A stretch of 64,000 bases of DNA, taken from positions 1-64,000 of the forward strand of contig CABYUS010000002.1 in assembly GCA_902522225.1 (NCBI GenBank), written 5' to 3'. The DNA comes from an uncultured Pelagibacteraceae bacterium (lineage in GTDB: Bacteria; Pseudomonadota; Alphaproteobacteria; Pelagibacterales; Pelagibacteraceae). Shown in pieces: positions 45,378-54,192 of this stretch (positions are counted from its first letter, which is position 1; each line of letters starts with the position of its first letter). Under the pieces are notes generated by a model that was given only the letters and a program-made list of their open reading frames with translations, searched no databases and was not told the origin of the DNA. The position numbers and the translations under genes were made by a program.

Positions 45378-46718
45378 TTGAGTTTTAATACAAAAAAATA
45401 CAAGGGTTATGATCAACCTATTAAATATGAATACGATCAGTTGCTTGCTCACACTGGTCAAGGAACCCCAGGGGGTGAATATTTAAGAAGATTTTGGCAT
45501 CCAGTTTCATTATCATCTAAAGTAAGCAATATACCTTTAGAAATTAAAATACTCGGTGAAGAATTAGTAATATTTAGAACAAAAAAAGATCAAATTGGAT
45601 TAGTGCACAAATATTGTACTCACAGAAGAGCATCTCTTGCATTTGGAAAAACTGAGAATAAAGGAATTAGGTGTTGTTATCATGGATGGCTTTTTTCTAT
45701 AGATGGTGAAATATTAGAAACTCCAGGAGAAGAATCAGACTCGAAACAAGCTAAATTTATTAGAGATAAATTTAGACTTGGAGCATATCCAGTAAAAGAA
45801 TTTAATGGAATAATTTTTGCCTACTTAGGACCAATGGATAAAATACCCGAGTTTCCACATTATGATAGTTATGAAATTTCTTATGAAAAAAGAAGTCCTT
45901 ACTTAGTAAAATATAATTGTAATTGGATACAGGTGCTAGATGCTATCATGGACCCTGTACATACTTCATTTCTACATGGACAGAGTTCAGGAATTCAGTT
46001 TTCCAAAGGCTTTGCTCAACTAGGAGAAATTCAATTTTACGAAAAAGGTATTCAATATCTTGGAGCAAATATTAGAAGAGTAGAAGAAAATGTTTGGATT
46101 AGAATTAATGAATTAATTTTACCAAATTTTACACAAGCTGGGGCTGCATTTGCTGCAGATGGAACAAAAACTAAATATTTTGGAAGAAGTTCGTTTACGA
46201 GATGGGTAGTTCCAACTGATGATCACAGTTGTGTAGCGATTGCTTGGGCAAATTTTGGAGATAGGGGAGATCCCATTGAATATGATAATAATGAAGGGTA
46301 TGAAAAAATTGAAGCGGGTGAAATTTCTAACAGAAGTTCTGAAGAAAAACAAAGAAGTCCAGGTGATACAGAAGCAGTTGAAGGAATGGGAACTATAACT
46401 GCCCATAAATCTGAACATTTAATGCCTACTGATCAAGGCATTATGGCTTACAGAAGACACATTAAAAAATCTATAGAAGAATTAAAAGAGGGAAAGGAAC
46501 CAGAGCAACCAAAAAAATATGTAGGTACGATTAAAACATATGGCCAAGATACAGTTTTAAAAGCTCCAAAAAGAAACATTGATGATAAAAAATTACTGAA
46601 ATCAATAGGATCGCATATAATGAAATTACAATTTGAAACAGAAAACTTGTCTATGAAAGATAGAGATCAAACTATATTTAAAAAATTATCAGAAATAGAA
46701 AAAAAAGGAATATTTTGA
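45378..46718 (+). CDS. Rieske non-heme iron oxygenase (phthalate-dioxygenase-like alpha subunit)
   Basis: A 446-residue oxygenase. The Rieske motif is C80-x-H82 and C99-x2-H102 (KYCTHRRAS ... CCYHGWLF). The mononuclear iron ligands are D192, H195 and H200 in MDPVHTSFLHG, i.e. the usual Asp-type bridge, so it is a different subgroup from its divergent neighbour. The N-terminal LRRFWHPVSLSSKV and the long C-terminal part resemble phthalate 4,5-dioxygenase and related aromatic demethylases. Start chosen as TTG by ribosome-site spacing. Its TTGA end overlaps the hydroxyacid dehydrogenase gene. No ferredoxin or reductase is seen nearby. Confidence 0.85.
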   Translation: MSFNTKKYKGYDQPIKYEYDQLLAHTGQGTPGGEYLRRFWHPVSLSSKVSNIPLEIKILGEELVIFRTKKDQIGLVHKYCTHRRASLAFGKTENKGIRCCYHGWLFSIDGEILETPGEESDSKQAKFIRDKFRLGAYPVKEFNGIIFAYLGPMDKIPEFPHYDSYEISYEKRSPYLVKYNCNWIQVLDAIMDPVHTSFLHGQSSGIQFSKGFAQLGEIQFYEKGIQYLGANIRRVEENVWIRINELILPNFTQAGAAFAADGTKTKYFGRSSFTRWVVPTDDHSCVAIAWANFGDRGDPIEYDNNEGYEKIEAGEISNRSSEEKQRSPGDTEAVEGMGTITAHKSEHLMPTDQGIMAYRRHIKKSIEELKEGKEPEQPKKYVGTIKTYGQDTVLKAPKRNIDDKKLLKSIGSHIMKLQFETENLSMKDRDQTIFKKLSEIEKKGIF

Positions 46719-47740
46719 AAAATAAGAAATTAAAAATACATGTTAAAAATAATCATGGTCGACCTGGGACTTTTCCATGTGATTTAGAAGGTGAAAAAAA
46801 TTTTACAATTACAATGGAACATATTGAAAAAGCGTTTGAAAAAGAACCAAAAATTAAAGATCAAGTCGAATTTTTTATTGATTGGGATGAAGATAATTTT
46901 AATTCATCAATTTTAAATTCAGAAATTTTACTTACCTATGATTTTCCTACAAAAAACCTAAAGAGTATTGCTCCAAATTTAAAATGGATTCATTGTACAG
47001 CTGCAGGAGTAGAGCATTTATTCCCTTTTAATTGGACCTTTGATGGATTAAAAATCACAAATAGCAGTGGTGTTCACGCTAAGAAAGCTGGAGAATTTGG
47101 TTTAATGAGTGTTTTGATGCTTCAAAACCATTTACCTAAAATTATAACAAATCAAAAGAATAAACAATTTATATCTACTTTTGGAAATCCAATAGCTGGC
47201 AAAAATGTTATTGTTGTAGGAACAGGTTCATTAGGTTCTTCAATGGCTAAACTTGTTGCACCACTTGGAGCCAATATAATTGGAGTAAATAAAAAAGGAA
47301 AAAAAGCTGAAGGTTGCTCTGAAGTTATTACAGTAGATAAAATAGATTCAGTGTTACCAAAAGCAGATATTTTATATCTTGCGCTACCTGAGACACCAGA
47401 GACTAAGAATTTGATTGATAAAAGAAGATTAGATTTATTAAAGCCATCTTGTGGAATAGTAAATATTGGAAGACAATCCGCTTTGGATTACGATGCATTA
47501 TGCAATAAACTTGAAAACAAAGAGATTGCAGGTGCCATATTAGATGTATTCAAACCTGAACCTATTGATAAAAATTCAAGGCTTTGGGAAACACCTAATT
47601 TAGTAATCACACCACATGTTTCATCTGATGATGGTGGAAATTATGTAAAAATGACCCTTGATCTATTTATAAAAAATTTAAAACTTTTTATTGAAAATAA
47701 AGAATTACTTAATCAAATTGATAAAGATTTGGGTTATTAA
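46715..47740 (+). CDS. D-2-hydroxyacid dehydrogenase family protein
   Basis: A 341-residue NAD(P)-dependent dehydrogenase. The cofactor loop is VVGTGSLGSSMAKL; catalytic residues are Arg in NIGRQSALD, Glu in DVFKPEPID and His in ITPHVSSD. The C-terminal dimerisation and N-terminal substrate halves are both complete. It starts at a TTG overlapping the Rieske stop (TTGA), with AGGA just upstream, so the two are one operon. It may act on a hydroxy or keto acid released by the oxygenase. Related enzymes reduce glyoxylate, hydroxypyruvate or formylated intermediates. Confidence 0.82.
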   Translation: MKNKKLKIHVKNNHGRPGTFPCDLEGEKNFTITMEHIEKAFEKEPKIKDQVEFFIDWDEDNFNSSILNSEILLTYDFPTKNLKSIAPNLKWIHCTAAGVEHLFPFNWTFDGLKITNSSGVHAKKAGEFGLMSVLMLQNHLPKIITNQKNKQFISTFGNPIAGKNVIVVGTGSLGSSMAKLVAPLGANIIGVNKKGKKAEGCSEVITVDKIDSVLPKADILYLALPETPETKNLIDKRRLDLLKPSCGIVNIGRQSALDYDALCNKLENKEIAGAILDVFKPEPIDKNSRLWETPNLVITPHVSSDDGGNYVKMTLDLFIKNLKLFIENKELLNQIDKDLGY

Positions 47741-47756
47741 CTTAAATTTTTAAGTT
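47739..47756. terminator. Small A/T inverted repeat between convergent genes
   Basis: AACTTAAA (47739-47746) and TTTAAGTT (47749-47756) are a perfect inverted repeat spanning both stop codons of the convergent dehydrogenase and monooxygenase genes. The stem is all A/T apart from one pair, so it could be a weak two-way terminator at best. Confidence 0.3.
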
Positions 47757-48058
47757 GAGTTTAAGGAATTTAAAATTTTAACTTCTATAGGTTTTTCTAA
47801 AAGATCAGATATTTTTAATCTATAGTCCTTATAATAATCTGTACTTCTGTGAAAATCTAAAGCTTTTGCATGACTATATACTTCAAACAAATGAAAAATA
47901 ATTTTATTATTTTTTTCATCTTTCTCCTCATAAAAATTATAGATTTGATTTCCTTCTTCAGATCTTGAGGGCTCAATCATAGAAAATATAATTTTCTTAA
48001 CATCATTAATTTTGTCTTGTTTGGGATAAAAGCTTGCCAAGATAATTATTTGATCCAT
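47750..48058 (-). CDS. Antibiotic-biosynthesis-monooxygenase (ABM) domain protein
   Basis: A 102-residue dimeric alpha+beta barrel protein resembling YgiN-type quinol monooxygenases. The fold pattern is seen in IIILASFYPKQDKINDVKKII, EEGNQIYNFYEEKDEKN and FHLFEVYSHAKALDFHRST, with the His near the end of the latter as in the family. Some homologues oxidise quinols, others bind heme or cyclise polyketides. It lies 2 bases after the 2-oxoglutarate oxygenase gene on the same strand. Confidence 0.75.
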   Translation of the reverse strand: MDQIIILASFYPKQDKINDVKKIIFSMIEPSRSEEGNQIYNFYEEKDEKNNKIIFHLFEVYSHAKALDFHRSTDYYKDYRLKISDLLEKPIEVKILNSLNST

Positions 48059-48060
48059 TT

Positions 48061-49020
48061 TTACCTTTGATATTCAATAAATTTTTTTAAAGAACTATTT
48101 AAAAATTGATCGTAATTAATTCCATGATTTTTTGATTTTTTTTGTTTTAGAAATAATTGATCCATTTTGAAATCATAGGAAGGCTCAAAAAAGAAAGGCA
48201 CTGACATTCTTGTTTTTCTGTTCCATAAAACTCTATGATTTGTCGCTTTAAATTTTCTTTTAGTTAAGAATTCTAAAGCTCTCCCAGTATTTACTACCAA
48301 TGCTTTTTTATTAAAAGGCACATCATGCCACCTCTTATTTTTTCTGTCTTGAACTTGAAGTCCACCTTTTTTGTCTTGATATAAAATAGTGAATATTCCA
48401 CTATCTACATGAGTTTCACATCCAAGTGCCACACCATCTTGTTTTGAAATTTCAACAGGCTTTTTTTGATTTGGATAATAATTAAATCTTAGCGTACTTA
48501 AAGTCTTTTTTCTTGAAAAAACTTTCTTTGAAATATTTATATCGCTGCCATATATCGATAAAATACATTTAAACAAAGTATCTCCTAACAGAAAAATTTT
48601 TTCAAAATAATCTGATAAAGCTTTAATTGATTTTTTATCAATCGATTTATTAAGATTCAAATATTCTATATATTGATTATTTAGCTTTTTTGAATACCTT
48701 TCTGAAATTTTCAAATCTCCAATATCTAATCCCTCCTTACCATTTACATCATTTGGAAAATACCCCCTGTAAGTATTTTTATTTTTTTTATTCCATTTAT
48801 TTGGAGCTAATTTTATTTTATTACTTTTTGGAGAATTAAAAAATTTTTTTCCTATATTGCAAATTCTTTTTACATCTAATTTATGACCTGTGATTTGAAA
48901 AAAACCTACTTCAATTGAAGCTTTCTTAATCTTTTTTATTGTCTTATATGATGAGCTAGAGGAGAAGTTATTACTTAAAATTGAAGATATATTTATTGTA
49001 GGTATATAGTTTTTTTTCAT
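48061..49020 (-). CDS. 2-Oxoglutarate/Fe(II)-dependent oxygenase (IPNS/DAOCS-like)
   Basis: A 319-residue double-stranded beta-helix oxygenase. The iron ligands are H204 and D206 (ETHVDSGIF) and H262 (TNHRVLW), with the 2-oxoglutarate-binding pair R271-x-S273 (RMSVPFF). An N-terminal DIOX_N region precedes it (VGFFQITGH). The protein is unusually basic and A/T-codon rich. Relatives in marine bacteria hydroxylate or demethylate small metabolites; the substrate here is unknown. It overlaps the EamA gene upstream by 4 bases. Confidence 0.85.
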   Translation of the reverse strand: MKKNYIPTINISSILSNNFSSSSSYKTIKKIKKASIEVGFFQITGHKLDVKRICNIGKKFFNSPKSNKIKLAPNKWNKKNKNTYRGYFPNDVNGKEGLDIGDLKISERYSKKLNNQYIEYLNLNKSIDKKSIKALSDYFEKIFLLGDTLFKCILSIYGSDINISKKVFSRKKTLSTLRFNYYPNQKKPVEISKQDGVALGCETHVDSGIFTILYQDKKGGLQVQDRKNKRWHDVPFNKKALVVNTGRALEFLTKRKFKATNHRVLWNRKTRMSVPFFFEPSYDFKMDQLFLKQKKSKNHGINYDQFLNSSLKKFIEYQR

Positions 49021-49967
49021 CTGTTGGGTGTATCAGTTGCAATCATTTGATCTCGTTTTTTCTCTCTAATATAAATATATACACCTGCAGCAATTATTAA
49101 AGCTGCACCAGCAAAAGTTCTTGGCTCAGGTATTGTTTCAAATAGTATGTATCCAGCTAACATTGCCCAAATTATTAAAGAATACTCAAATAGCGAAACT
49201 ACTGAAGGTGATGCAACGCTATATGCTGAAAAAACACAATAAAAAGAAACTGACGCAATAACCCCCATAAAAACAATATATGGCAATGATACTGCAGGGT
49301 TTGAAAACCATTCTCTAAATATAAATTGCATAGTTGGATCTGAGAACGTATTAAATTTGCCGTCACCAGCTATAAAATAAATTAAAACACTTAATAATAT
49401 TGCGAATATATATAGCCATATCATTTGGGTATAAATATTATCTTTTTCAGATGTGATTTTTGTTATTGTCATTGATGTTGCATAACATAAAGCACATGCT
49501 ACAGGTGCTAATTTAAAGTAATTAAAATTGTTAAAGTCTGGATTTAATATTATGTATACACCAATAAATCCAACTACAATTGCTGACCACCTCCTAATTC
49601 CTATTTGTTCTTTTAAAAAAAATTTTGCAAATATAGACATAAAAAATGGACATGAAAAAAATAATGCATTTGCCATTGCTAATGACATAAATGTTAGCGA
49701 TATATAAAAGAAACTAAATCCTCCAAAAAAAAGTGTTACCCTTATTGTGGTTAGAACAGGATAATGAGTTTTAAAAACAATTTTGTTTTTAGATAAAATT
49801 AAAAAACATGATAATAAAACGGCTGCTACTACTGTTCTGCCAAAATACAATTCATATAGCGCAACATCTTCATAAATAAATTTTATTAGTGAGTCTTGAA
49901 CCGAAAAGAGCGCCATACCACCAAGTATAAAAAAAATACCTTTAGTGTTATTATTTCTGACATTCAT
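49017..49967 (-). CDS. EamA/DMT-superfamily transporter
   Basis: A 316-residue protein with ten helices in two EamA repeats, opening IFFILGGMALFSVQDSLIKFI and with FVMGVIASVSFYCVFSAYSVA-type text in the second half. Its 5' neighbour is a GMC oxidoreductase and its stop overlaps the 2-oxoglutarate oxygenase start, so it may handle a shared metabolite. The substrate is not evident. Confidence 0.8.
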   Translation of the reverse strand: MNVRNNNTKGIFFILGGMALFSVQDSLIKFIYEDVALYELYFGRTVVAAVLLSCFLILSKNKIVFKTHYPVLTTIRVTLFFGGFSFFYISLTFMSLAMANALFFSCPFFMSIFAKFFLKEQIGIRRWSAIVVGFIGVYIILNPDFNNFNYFKLAPVACALCYATSMTITKITSEKDNIYTQMIWLYIFAILLSVLIYFIAGDGKFNTFSDPTMQFIFREWFSNPAVSLPYIVFMGVIASVSFYCVFSAYSVASPSVVSLFEYSLIIWAMLAGYILFETIPEPRTFAGAALIIAAGVYIYIREKKRDQMIATDTPNR

Positions 49968-49993
49968 ACCGCTGATATATCAAAAAAAATTAA

Positions 49994-51583
49994 TTAATTA
50001 TATGAATTTAAAATTATATCAGAGGCTTTTTCTGCTATCATAATCACAGGCGCATTTAAATTTGCACTTGGAATTTCTGGTATTATTGAAGCATCTACGA
50101 CTCTTAGGTTTTGTATCCCTTTTACTTTTAAACTCTCATCAACTACTGCCATTTCATCTACACCCATTTTACAGGTGCCACAGGGATGATAAGCAGTATC
50201 TGCCTTTGATCTTATATATTCATTTAATTCATCATCAGACTGAGAATCAAGTCCTGGTCCAACTTCTTCGCCAGCATGTTCTGAGAGAGCAGGTTGAGAA
50301 AGGATTTTTCTTGCAACTTTTATACATTCTCTAGTTTGTTTAAGATCTTCTTCTTCTTTTAAATAATTGAATAAGATTTTAGGATAATCATACGGATCTG
50401 ATGAATTAAGAGATATTTCTCCTCTACTTTTTGGATGATTTGGACTTGCATGTAATTGATAGCCATGAGAGTCAGGATCTTTCAATCCATGATTTATTAC
50501 AAAAGATGGAAAGAAATGAAATTGAATATTAGCAACCTTTCTTTCGGGTGAAGATTTAGCAAACCCTCCTGCTTCCAAAAAAGATTGTGAGCACGGTCCA
50601 GATTTAAACATAAACCATTGCATGCCAGCTAAAATTTTAGGAATTAATTTTGTATAAGTATAAAGCGTATTTGGAGTTTTACATTTTTGTTGAATGTAAG
50701 TCTCAAGATGATCTTGTAAATTTTTACCAACCCCTTTTGAATCATGAACAACATTAATACCATTATCTCTAAGTTGCGCCTCATCACCAATCCCAGATAA
50801 CATTAATAATTGTGGAGAATTTATAGACCCACCACTTAAGATTACCTCTTTATTCGCATAAATTTTTTGAACTTTATTCTTAATTTTTACTTGAAGTCCA
50901 ATTGCTTTTTTCCCATCAAATAATATTTTTTCAACGAAAGAATTTTTTAAAATGTTTAAATTTTTTCTATTTAGAATTGGATTCAAATAGTATTTAGCCA
51001 CACCAGCTCTTTCACCTTGGTGCATTGTGGTATCAAACATGCCAAATCCCTCTTGTTCCTCTCCATTCATATCTATATTTGTTTTATGACCCGCTTCAGC
51101 AGCAGCATCTATAAATGCTTTAAATAATGGATTTTTGTTTTTAGATAAACTTACCGGTAAAGGGCCCAATGAACCTCTAAACTGATTTTCTCCTTCAGAC
51201 CATTTTTCAATTTTTTTGAAATAAGGTAGTACTTTTTCGTAAGACCAATCTTTTAAACCAAAATTTTGCCATCTAGTATAATCATCTCTGTTACCTCTAA
51301 CAAAAACCATACCATTGTGAGAGGAACAACCTCCAATCATTTTTCCTCTTGGACAAAATACTTTTCTATTATTTAAATAAGGTTCAGGTTCAGAATAATA
51401 TTTCCAGTTATATTTAGGATCATGCATAGTGTAGAGTAGAGCAAGTGGCATTTTTACTTTCCAAATATCACTAGAGCCACCTGCTTCAAAAATTGCAACA
51501 GAATTATTAACATTTTCTGAAAGTCTATTTGCAACCACGCATCCCGCAGAACCTGCTCCAACAATTAAATAATCAAATTTCAT
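49994..51583 (-). CDS. GMC-family flavin oxidoreductase, choline dehydrogenase/oxidase-like
   Basis: A 529-residue FAD enzyme oxidising an alcohol, possibly choline to betaine aldehyde. The ADP-binding motif is LIVGAGSAGCVVANRLSE. The flavin loop reads GKMIGGCSSHNGMVFVRG, with H89 at the place where, as I recall, choline oxidase carries the covalent 8-alpha-histidyl FAD. The catalytic His is in YHPCGTCKMG and the partner Asn in SANLNAPVIM. A choline-type substrate fits the neighbouring carnitine genes, but GMC enzymes also act on many other alcohols. It ends 26 bases before the EamA gene. Confidence 0.84.
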   Translation of the reverse strand: MKFDYLIVGAGSAGCVVANRLSENVNNSVAIFEAGGSSDIWKVKMPLALLYTMHDPKYNWKYYSEPEPYLNNRKVFCPRGKMIGGCSSHNGMVFVRGNRDDYTRWQNFGLKDWSYEKVLPYFKKIEKWSEGENQFRGSLGPLPVSLSKNKNPLFKAFIDAAAEAGHKTNIDMNGEEQEGFGMFDTTMHQGERAGVAKYYLNPILNRKNLNILKNSFVEKILFDGKKAIGLQVKIKNKVQKIYANKEVILSGGSINSPQLLMLSGIGDEAQLRDNGINVVHDSKGVGKNLQDHLETYIQQKCKTPNTLYTYTKLIPKILAGMQWFMFKSGPCSQSFLEAGGFAKSSPERKVANIQFHFFPSFVINHGLKDPDSHGYQLHASPNHPKSRGEISLNSSDPYDYPKILFNYLKEEEDLKQTRECIKVARKILSQPALSEHAGEEVGPGLDSQSDDELNEYIRSKADTAYHPCGTCKMGVDEMAVVDESLKVKGIQNLRVVDASIIPEIPSANLNAPVIMIAEKASDIILNSYN

Positions 51584-51600
51584 TAGATGTTTTGTTCAAG

Positions 51601-52434
51601 TTATTGAGGCTGATCACCTTCAACTGCAATTCGGTCCATTATTCTCTCATATCCAAGACCTCTACCAGGAAAAAAATCTGCAATAGCATAATGAATGACA
51701 CTTCTGTTGTCCCAGATGGCAACTGCATCCTCTGTCCAACTAAATCTACAAGTAAGATCAAGTCTTGCTTGATGTTCAAATAATTCTTTTAATATTTGAT
51801 CACTTTCTTCTTTTTTTAAACCGATAATTTTTTTGGTATAAGTCCAATTAACATACAAAATTTTTTTACCAGTTTCAGGATGAGTTCTAACTACCGGATG
51901 TTCATTTGAATAAGAATCATAATTTCTTTTTTCATTTCCTTCCATGTACTTATAATCATCAATAAAAAATTCTGCTCCAAGTGAACTATGAACTGCTTTT
52001 TTATCTTTAATTTTATCTTTAATCTTTGGATCTAATGTTTCCCAAGCTAATTCCATATTCGAAAAACATGTATCTCCACCTACTGGAGGGATTTTTATTG
52101 ATCTTAATATAACAGCTTTTGTAGGTTTAGAATTATAACTTACATCACTATGCCAATTTTCGCCCCATTGGTTTTTTTCTTCTTTACCTTTTATGATTCT
52201 AACAATTTCAGGGTGATCTTTTAAACCTTTAACATAAGCGTGAGTTTCTAAAGGACCAAATTTTTCTGCAAGAGCTATTTGTTGATCATTTGTAATGGGT
52301 TGGTCTCTAAAAAAAATTACTTTATGCTCTAACAACAAATCATTTATTTTTTGAAAATTTTGATCTGAAACATCTTTTAAATCAATTCCTTTAACTTCTG
52401 CTCCTAGAGCACCTGATAATAAATTAATTTCCAT
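51601..52434 (-). CDS. TauD/TfdA-family 2-oxoglutarate/Fe(II) dioxygenase
   Basis: A 277-residue TauD-fold dioxygenase. H95 and D97 (NWHSDVSY) plus the distal His in RSVIHYAIADF bind iron, and the Arg in YERIMDRI binds 2-oxoglutarate. TauD itself releases sulfite from taurine, and relatives act on aryloxy acids, sulfate esters, hypotaurine or amines. There is no taurine transporter beside it. Its stop lies 17 bases before the GMC gene on the same strand. A 51-base divergent gap separates it from the SMR gene. Confidence 0.86.
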   Translation of the reverse strand: MEINLLSGALGAEVKGIDLKDVSDQNFQKINDLLLEHKVIFFRDQPITNDQQIALAEKFGPLETHAYVKGLKDHPEIVRIIKGKEEKNQWGENWHSDVSYNSKPTKAVILRSIKIPPVGGDTCFSNMELAWETLDPKIKDKIKDKKAVHSSLGAEFFIDDYKYMEGNEKRNYDSYSNEHPVVRTHPETGKKILYVNWTYTKKIIGLKKEESDQILKELFEHQARLDLTCRFSWTEDAVAIWDNRSVIHYAIADFFPGRGLGYERIMDRIAVEGDQPQ

Positions 52435-52485
52435 TTTATTATTTTATATCTAGAATTTTAATTTGTCACTATATATAAGGATCTC

Positions 52486-52821
52486 ATGACATTGACCCAA
52501 GCATATATATTATTAATTGCTGCGATCTTATGTGAGGTTGTTGCAACCGGGTCGTTAAAAGCTACTGATGGATTTACAAAACTGGCACCTGCCGCAATTT
52601 CTGTAATAGCCATTAGTGTCTGCATGTTTTTAATGGCTCATGTTATGCAAATATTACCAATAGGGATTACTTACGCAACTTGGTCAGCAGTTGGAATTGT
52701 TGCATTATCTTTAGTGGGGATATTTAAATATAAGGAAATACCAAATATACCTACCATAATAGGTCTAACTATGATTGTAATTGGCGTTATAATTGTAAAT
52801 ACGATGCATGATGCAAAGTAA
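52486..52821 (+). CDS. Small multidrug resistance (SMR) family transporter
   Basis: A 111-residue four-helix protein of the EmrE type. The essential membrane-embedded Glu is E17 in AAILCEVVATGSLK, followed by GITYATWSAVGIVALSLVG, the conserved third-helix pattern. SMR proteins exchange protons for quaternary ammonium compounds, guanidinium, or, in some cases, betaine and choline (as in EmrE osmolyte export). Sitting among carnitine and betaine genes it may move quaternary amines rather than drugs. It is convergent with the thioesterase gene, with one base between stops. Confidence 0.88.
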   Translation: MTLTQAYILLIAAILCEVVATGSLKATDGFTKLAPAAISVIAISVCMFLMAHVMQILPIGITYATWSAVGIVALSLVGIFKYKEIPNIPTIIGLTMIVIGVIIVNTMHDAK

Positions 52822-52822
52822 G

Positions 52823-53293
52823 TTATTTTTTTAATTTTGTTAAAAATTTTAAATCGTCACTCTTAAAACCACTCTTATTCTCAGATATAAAATTATCCAT
52901 TAATTTTATTTTTTCGTCTTCAAATTCAGCAACTTTTCTTTGACTTAAATCAACATATAATGATAAAGCCTCCAAGGTTGCAGCTAAGTATTTTTTTTCT
53001 TTATGTATCATCTCTAATTTGTAAAGAATTCTTTTCTTGTCATGATTACAGTAAACAAGGTTAACATCAACTTCCTCACCTTCTTTTACCTCTTGATTGT
53101 ATGTAATATGAGACTCAACAACCATAGTACTTTTCTTCGTAGTTTTTGCTGAGTGTTCACCCATGTCAAATCTAGTTAATAAAACTTCAGAACCATATTG
53201 ATCAAAAATTAAAACATAATAGGCAACATTCATATGTCCATTATAATCAGTCCAATCTTTTATAATTTTTTTTGTGGTTAGATAAACTGCCAT
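52823..53293 (-). CDS. Hotdog-fold acyl-CoA thioesterase, CdhB-like (betainyl-CoA thioesterase candidate)
   Basis: A 156-residue hotdog thioesterase. The active-site start reads DWTDYNGHMNVAYYVLIFDQYG, shortened here to DYNGHMNVAYY, the motif shared by 4-hydroxybenzoyl-CoA-type and carnitine-operon thioesterases. In Pseudomonas carnitine catabolism CdhB hydrolyses betainyl-CoA to glycine betaine and is encoded with the dehydrogenase and cleavage enzyme; the corresponding genes here begin at 54954. It is 2 bases from the CitE-like gene on the same strand. The fold is sure; the substrate is inferred from context. Confidence 0.75.
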   Translation of the reverse strand: MAVYLTTKKIIKDWTDYNGHMNVAYYVLIFDQYGSEVLLTRFDMGEHSAKTTKKSTMVVESHITYNQEVKEGEEVDVNLVYCNHDKKRILYKLEMIHKEKKYLAATLEALSLYVDLSQRKVAEFEDEKIKLMDNFISENKSGFKSDDLKFLTKLKK

Positions 53294-53295
53294 TT

Positions 53296-54156
53296 TTAAC
53301 TTTTGTTAATTTTATCTGCTATTAAAATTTTTCTTTTCATTTCTCTTAGGACAGGTTTTTCAATGAGTTTACCGTCTATCACAACTAAACCTGTATTTGA
53401 ATTATTAAACTGTTCCAAAATTTTTTTAGCTTTGGCAATTTCATCTTGTGGAGGTGTAAAAACTTCATTTAAAATTTTAATTTGTTTTGGGTGAATAGAT
53501 CCTTTGCCTGTAAATCCTAGGTTTCTAACAAGCTCTGCTTCTTTTTTCATCCCCTCCATATTTTCTAAATCTAAATAAGGTACATCTATAACATCAATTC
53601 CAGCGCTAGCACCTGCATGAACTAATTTTGATCTTGCATAAACAAGGTTTTCCCATTTATTATCAACTCTAAGTTCAGCAGCCATATCAACTCCACCAAA
53701 ATATAGCGCAACAATTCTTTTACTTGAATGTGCAATATCATAAATATTTTCAAGCGCCTCATTTGTCTCCATTATAACATGAAGATCAGTATCTAAATTA
53801 CAATCAGTTAATAGATCGTCTATAAAAGTAATTTCATCTGGTGTTTTAACCTTTGGCAACATTAAAGCTTTAACTTTTAATTTGCTTGAAACGAAGGCTT
53901 CTAAATCTAAAAGACCAAACTTAGTTCTTTGATTATTTACTCTAACAACTAACTCTACATCATTTTGAACTTCAAGAGTCTTTAGAGCCTCTATCGTATT
54001 TTTTCGTGCCTTATCTTTGTCATTGATGGCTATTCCATCCTCAAGTTCAATACAAACCATATCTGCACCTGATACTAGGGCTTTTGGAAACATTTCAGGT
54101 CTGAGACCTGGTGTAAAAATAAAGCTTCTTCTTACTTTTAATTTATCTAAATCCAT
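53296..54156 (-). CDS. CitE/HpcH-family CoA-ester lyase
   Basis: A 286-residue TIM-barrel lyase of the malyl-CoA lyase/citrate lyase beta group. Characteristic stretches are RRSFIFTPGLRPEMFPKAL, CIELEDG (metal/CoA site near residues 35-41), HVIMETNEALENI, YFGGVDMAAELRV and GKGSIHPKQI. Possible activities are malyl-CoA or methylmalyl-CoA cleavage or a thioesterase side reaction. It is placed between an aldolase-family gene and the CdhB-like thioesterase, all on the minus strand, which suggests one short CoA-ester pathway. Confidence 0.83.
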   Translation of the reverse strand: MDLDKLKVRRSFIFTPGLRPEMFPKALVSGADMVCIELEDGIAINDKDKARKNTIEALKTLEVQNDVELVVRVNNQRTKFGLLDLEAFVSSKLKVKALMLPKVKTPDEITFIDDLLTDCNLDTDLHVIMETNEALENIYDIAHSSKRIVALYFGGVDMAAELRVDNKWENLVYARSKLVHAGASAGIDVIDVPYLDLENMEGMKKEAELVRNLGFTGKGSIHPKQIKILNEVFTPPQDEIAKAKKILEQFNNSNTGLVVIDGKLIEKPVLREMKRKILIADKINKS

Positions 54157-54192
54157 TTAATTATTTTATCCTATAATTCTAAAAAACCCAGA

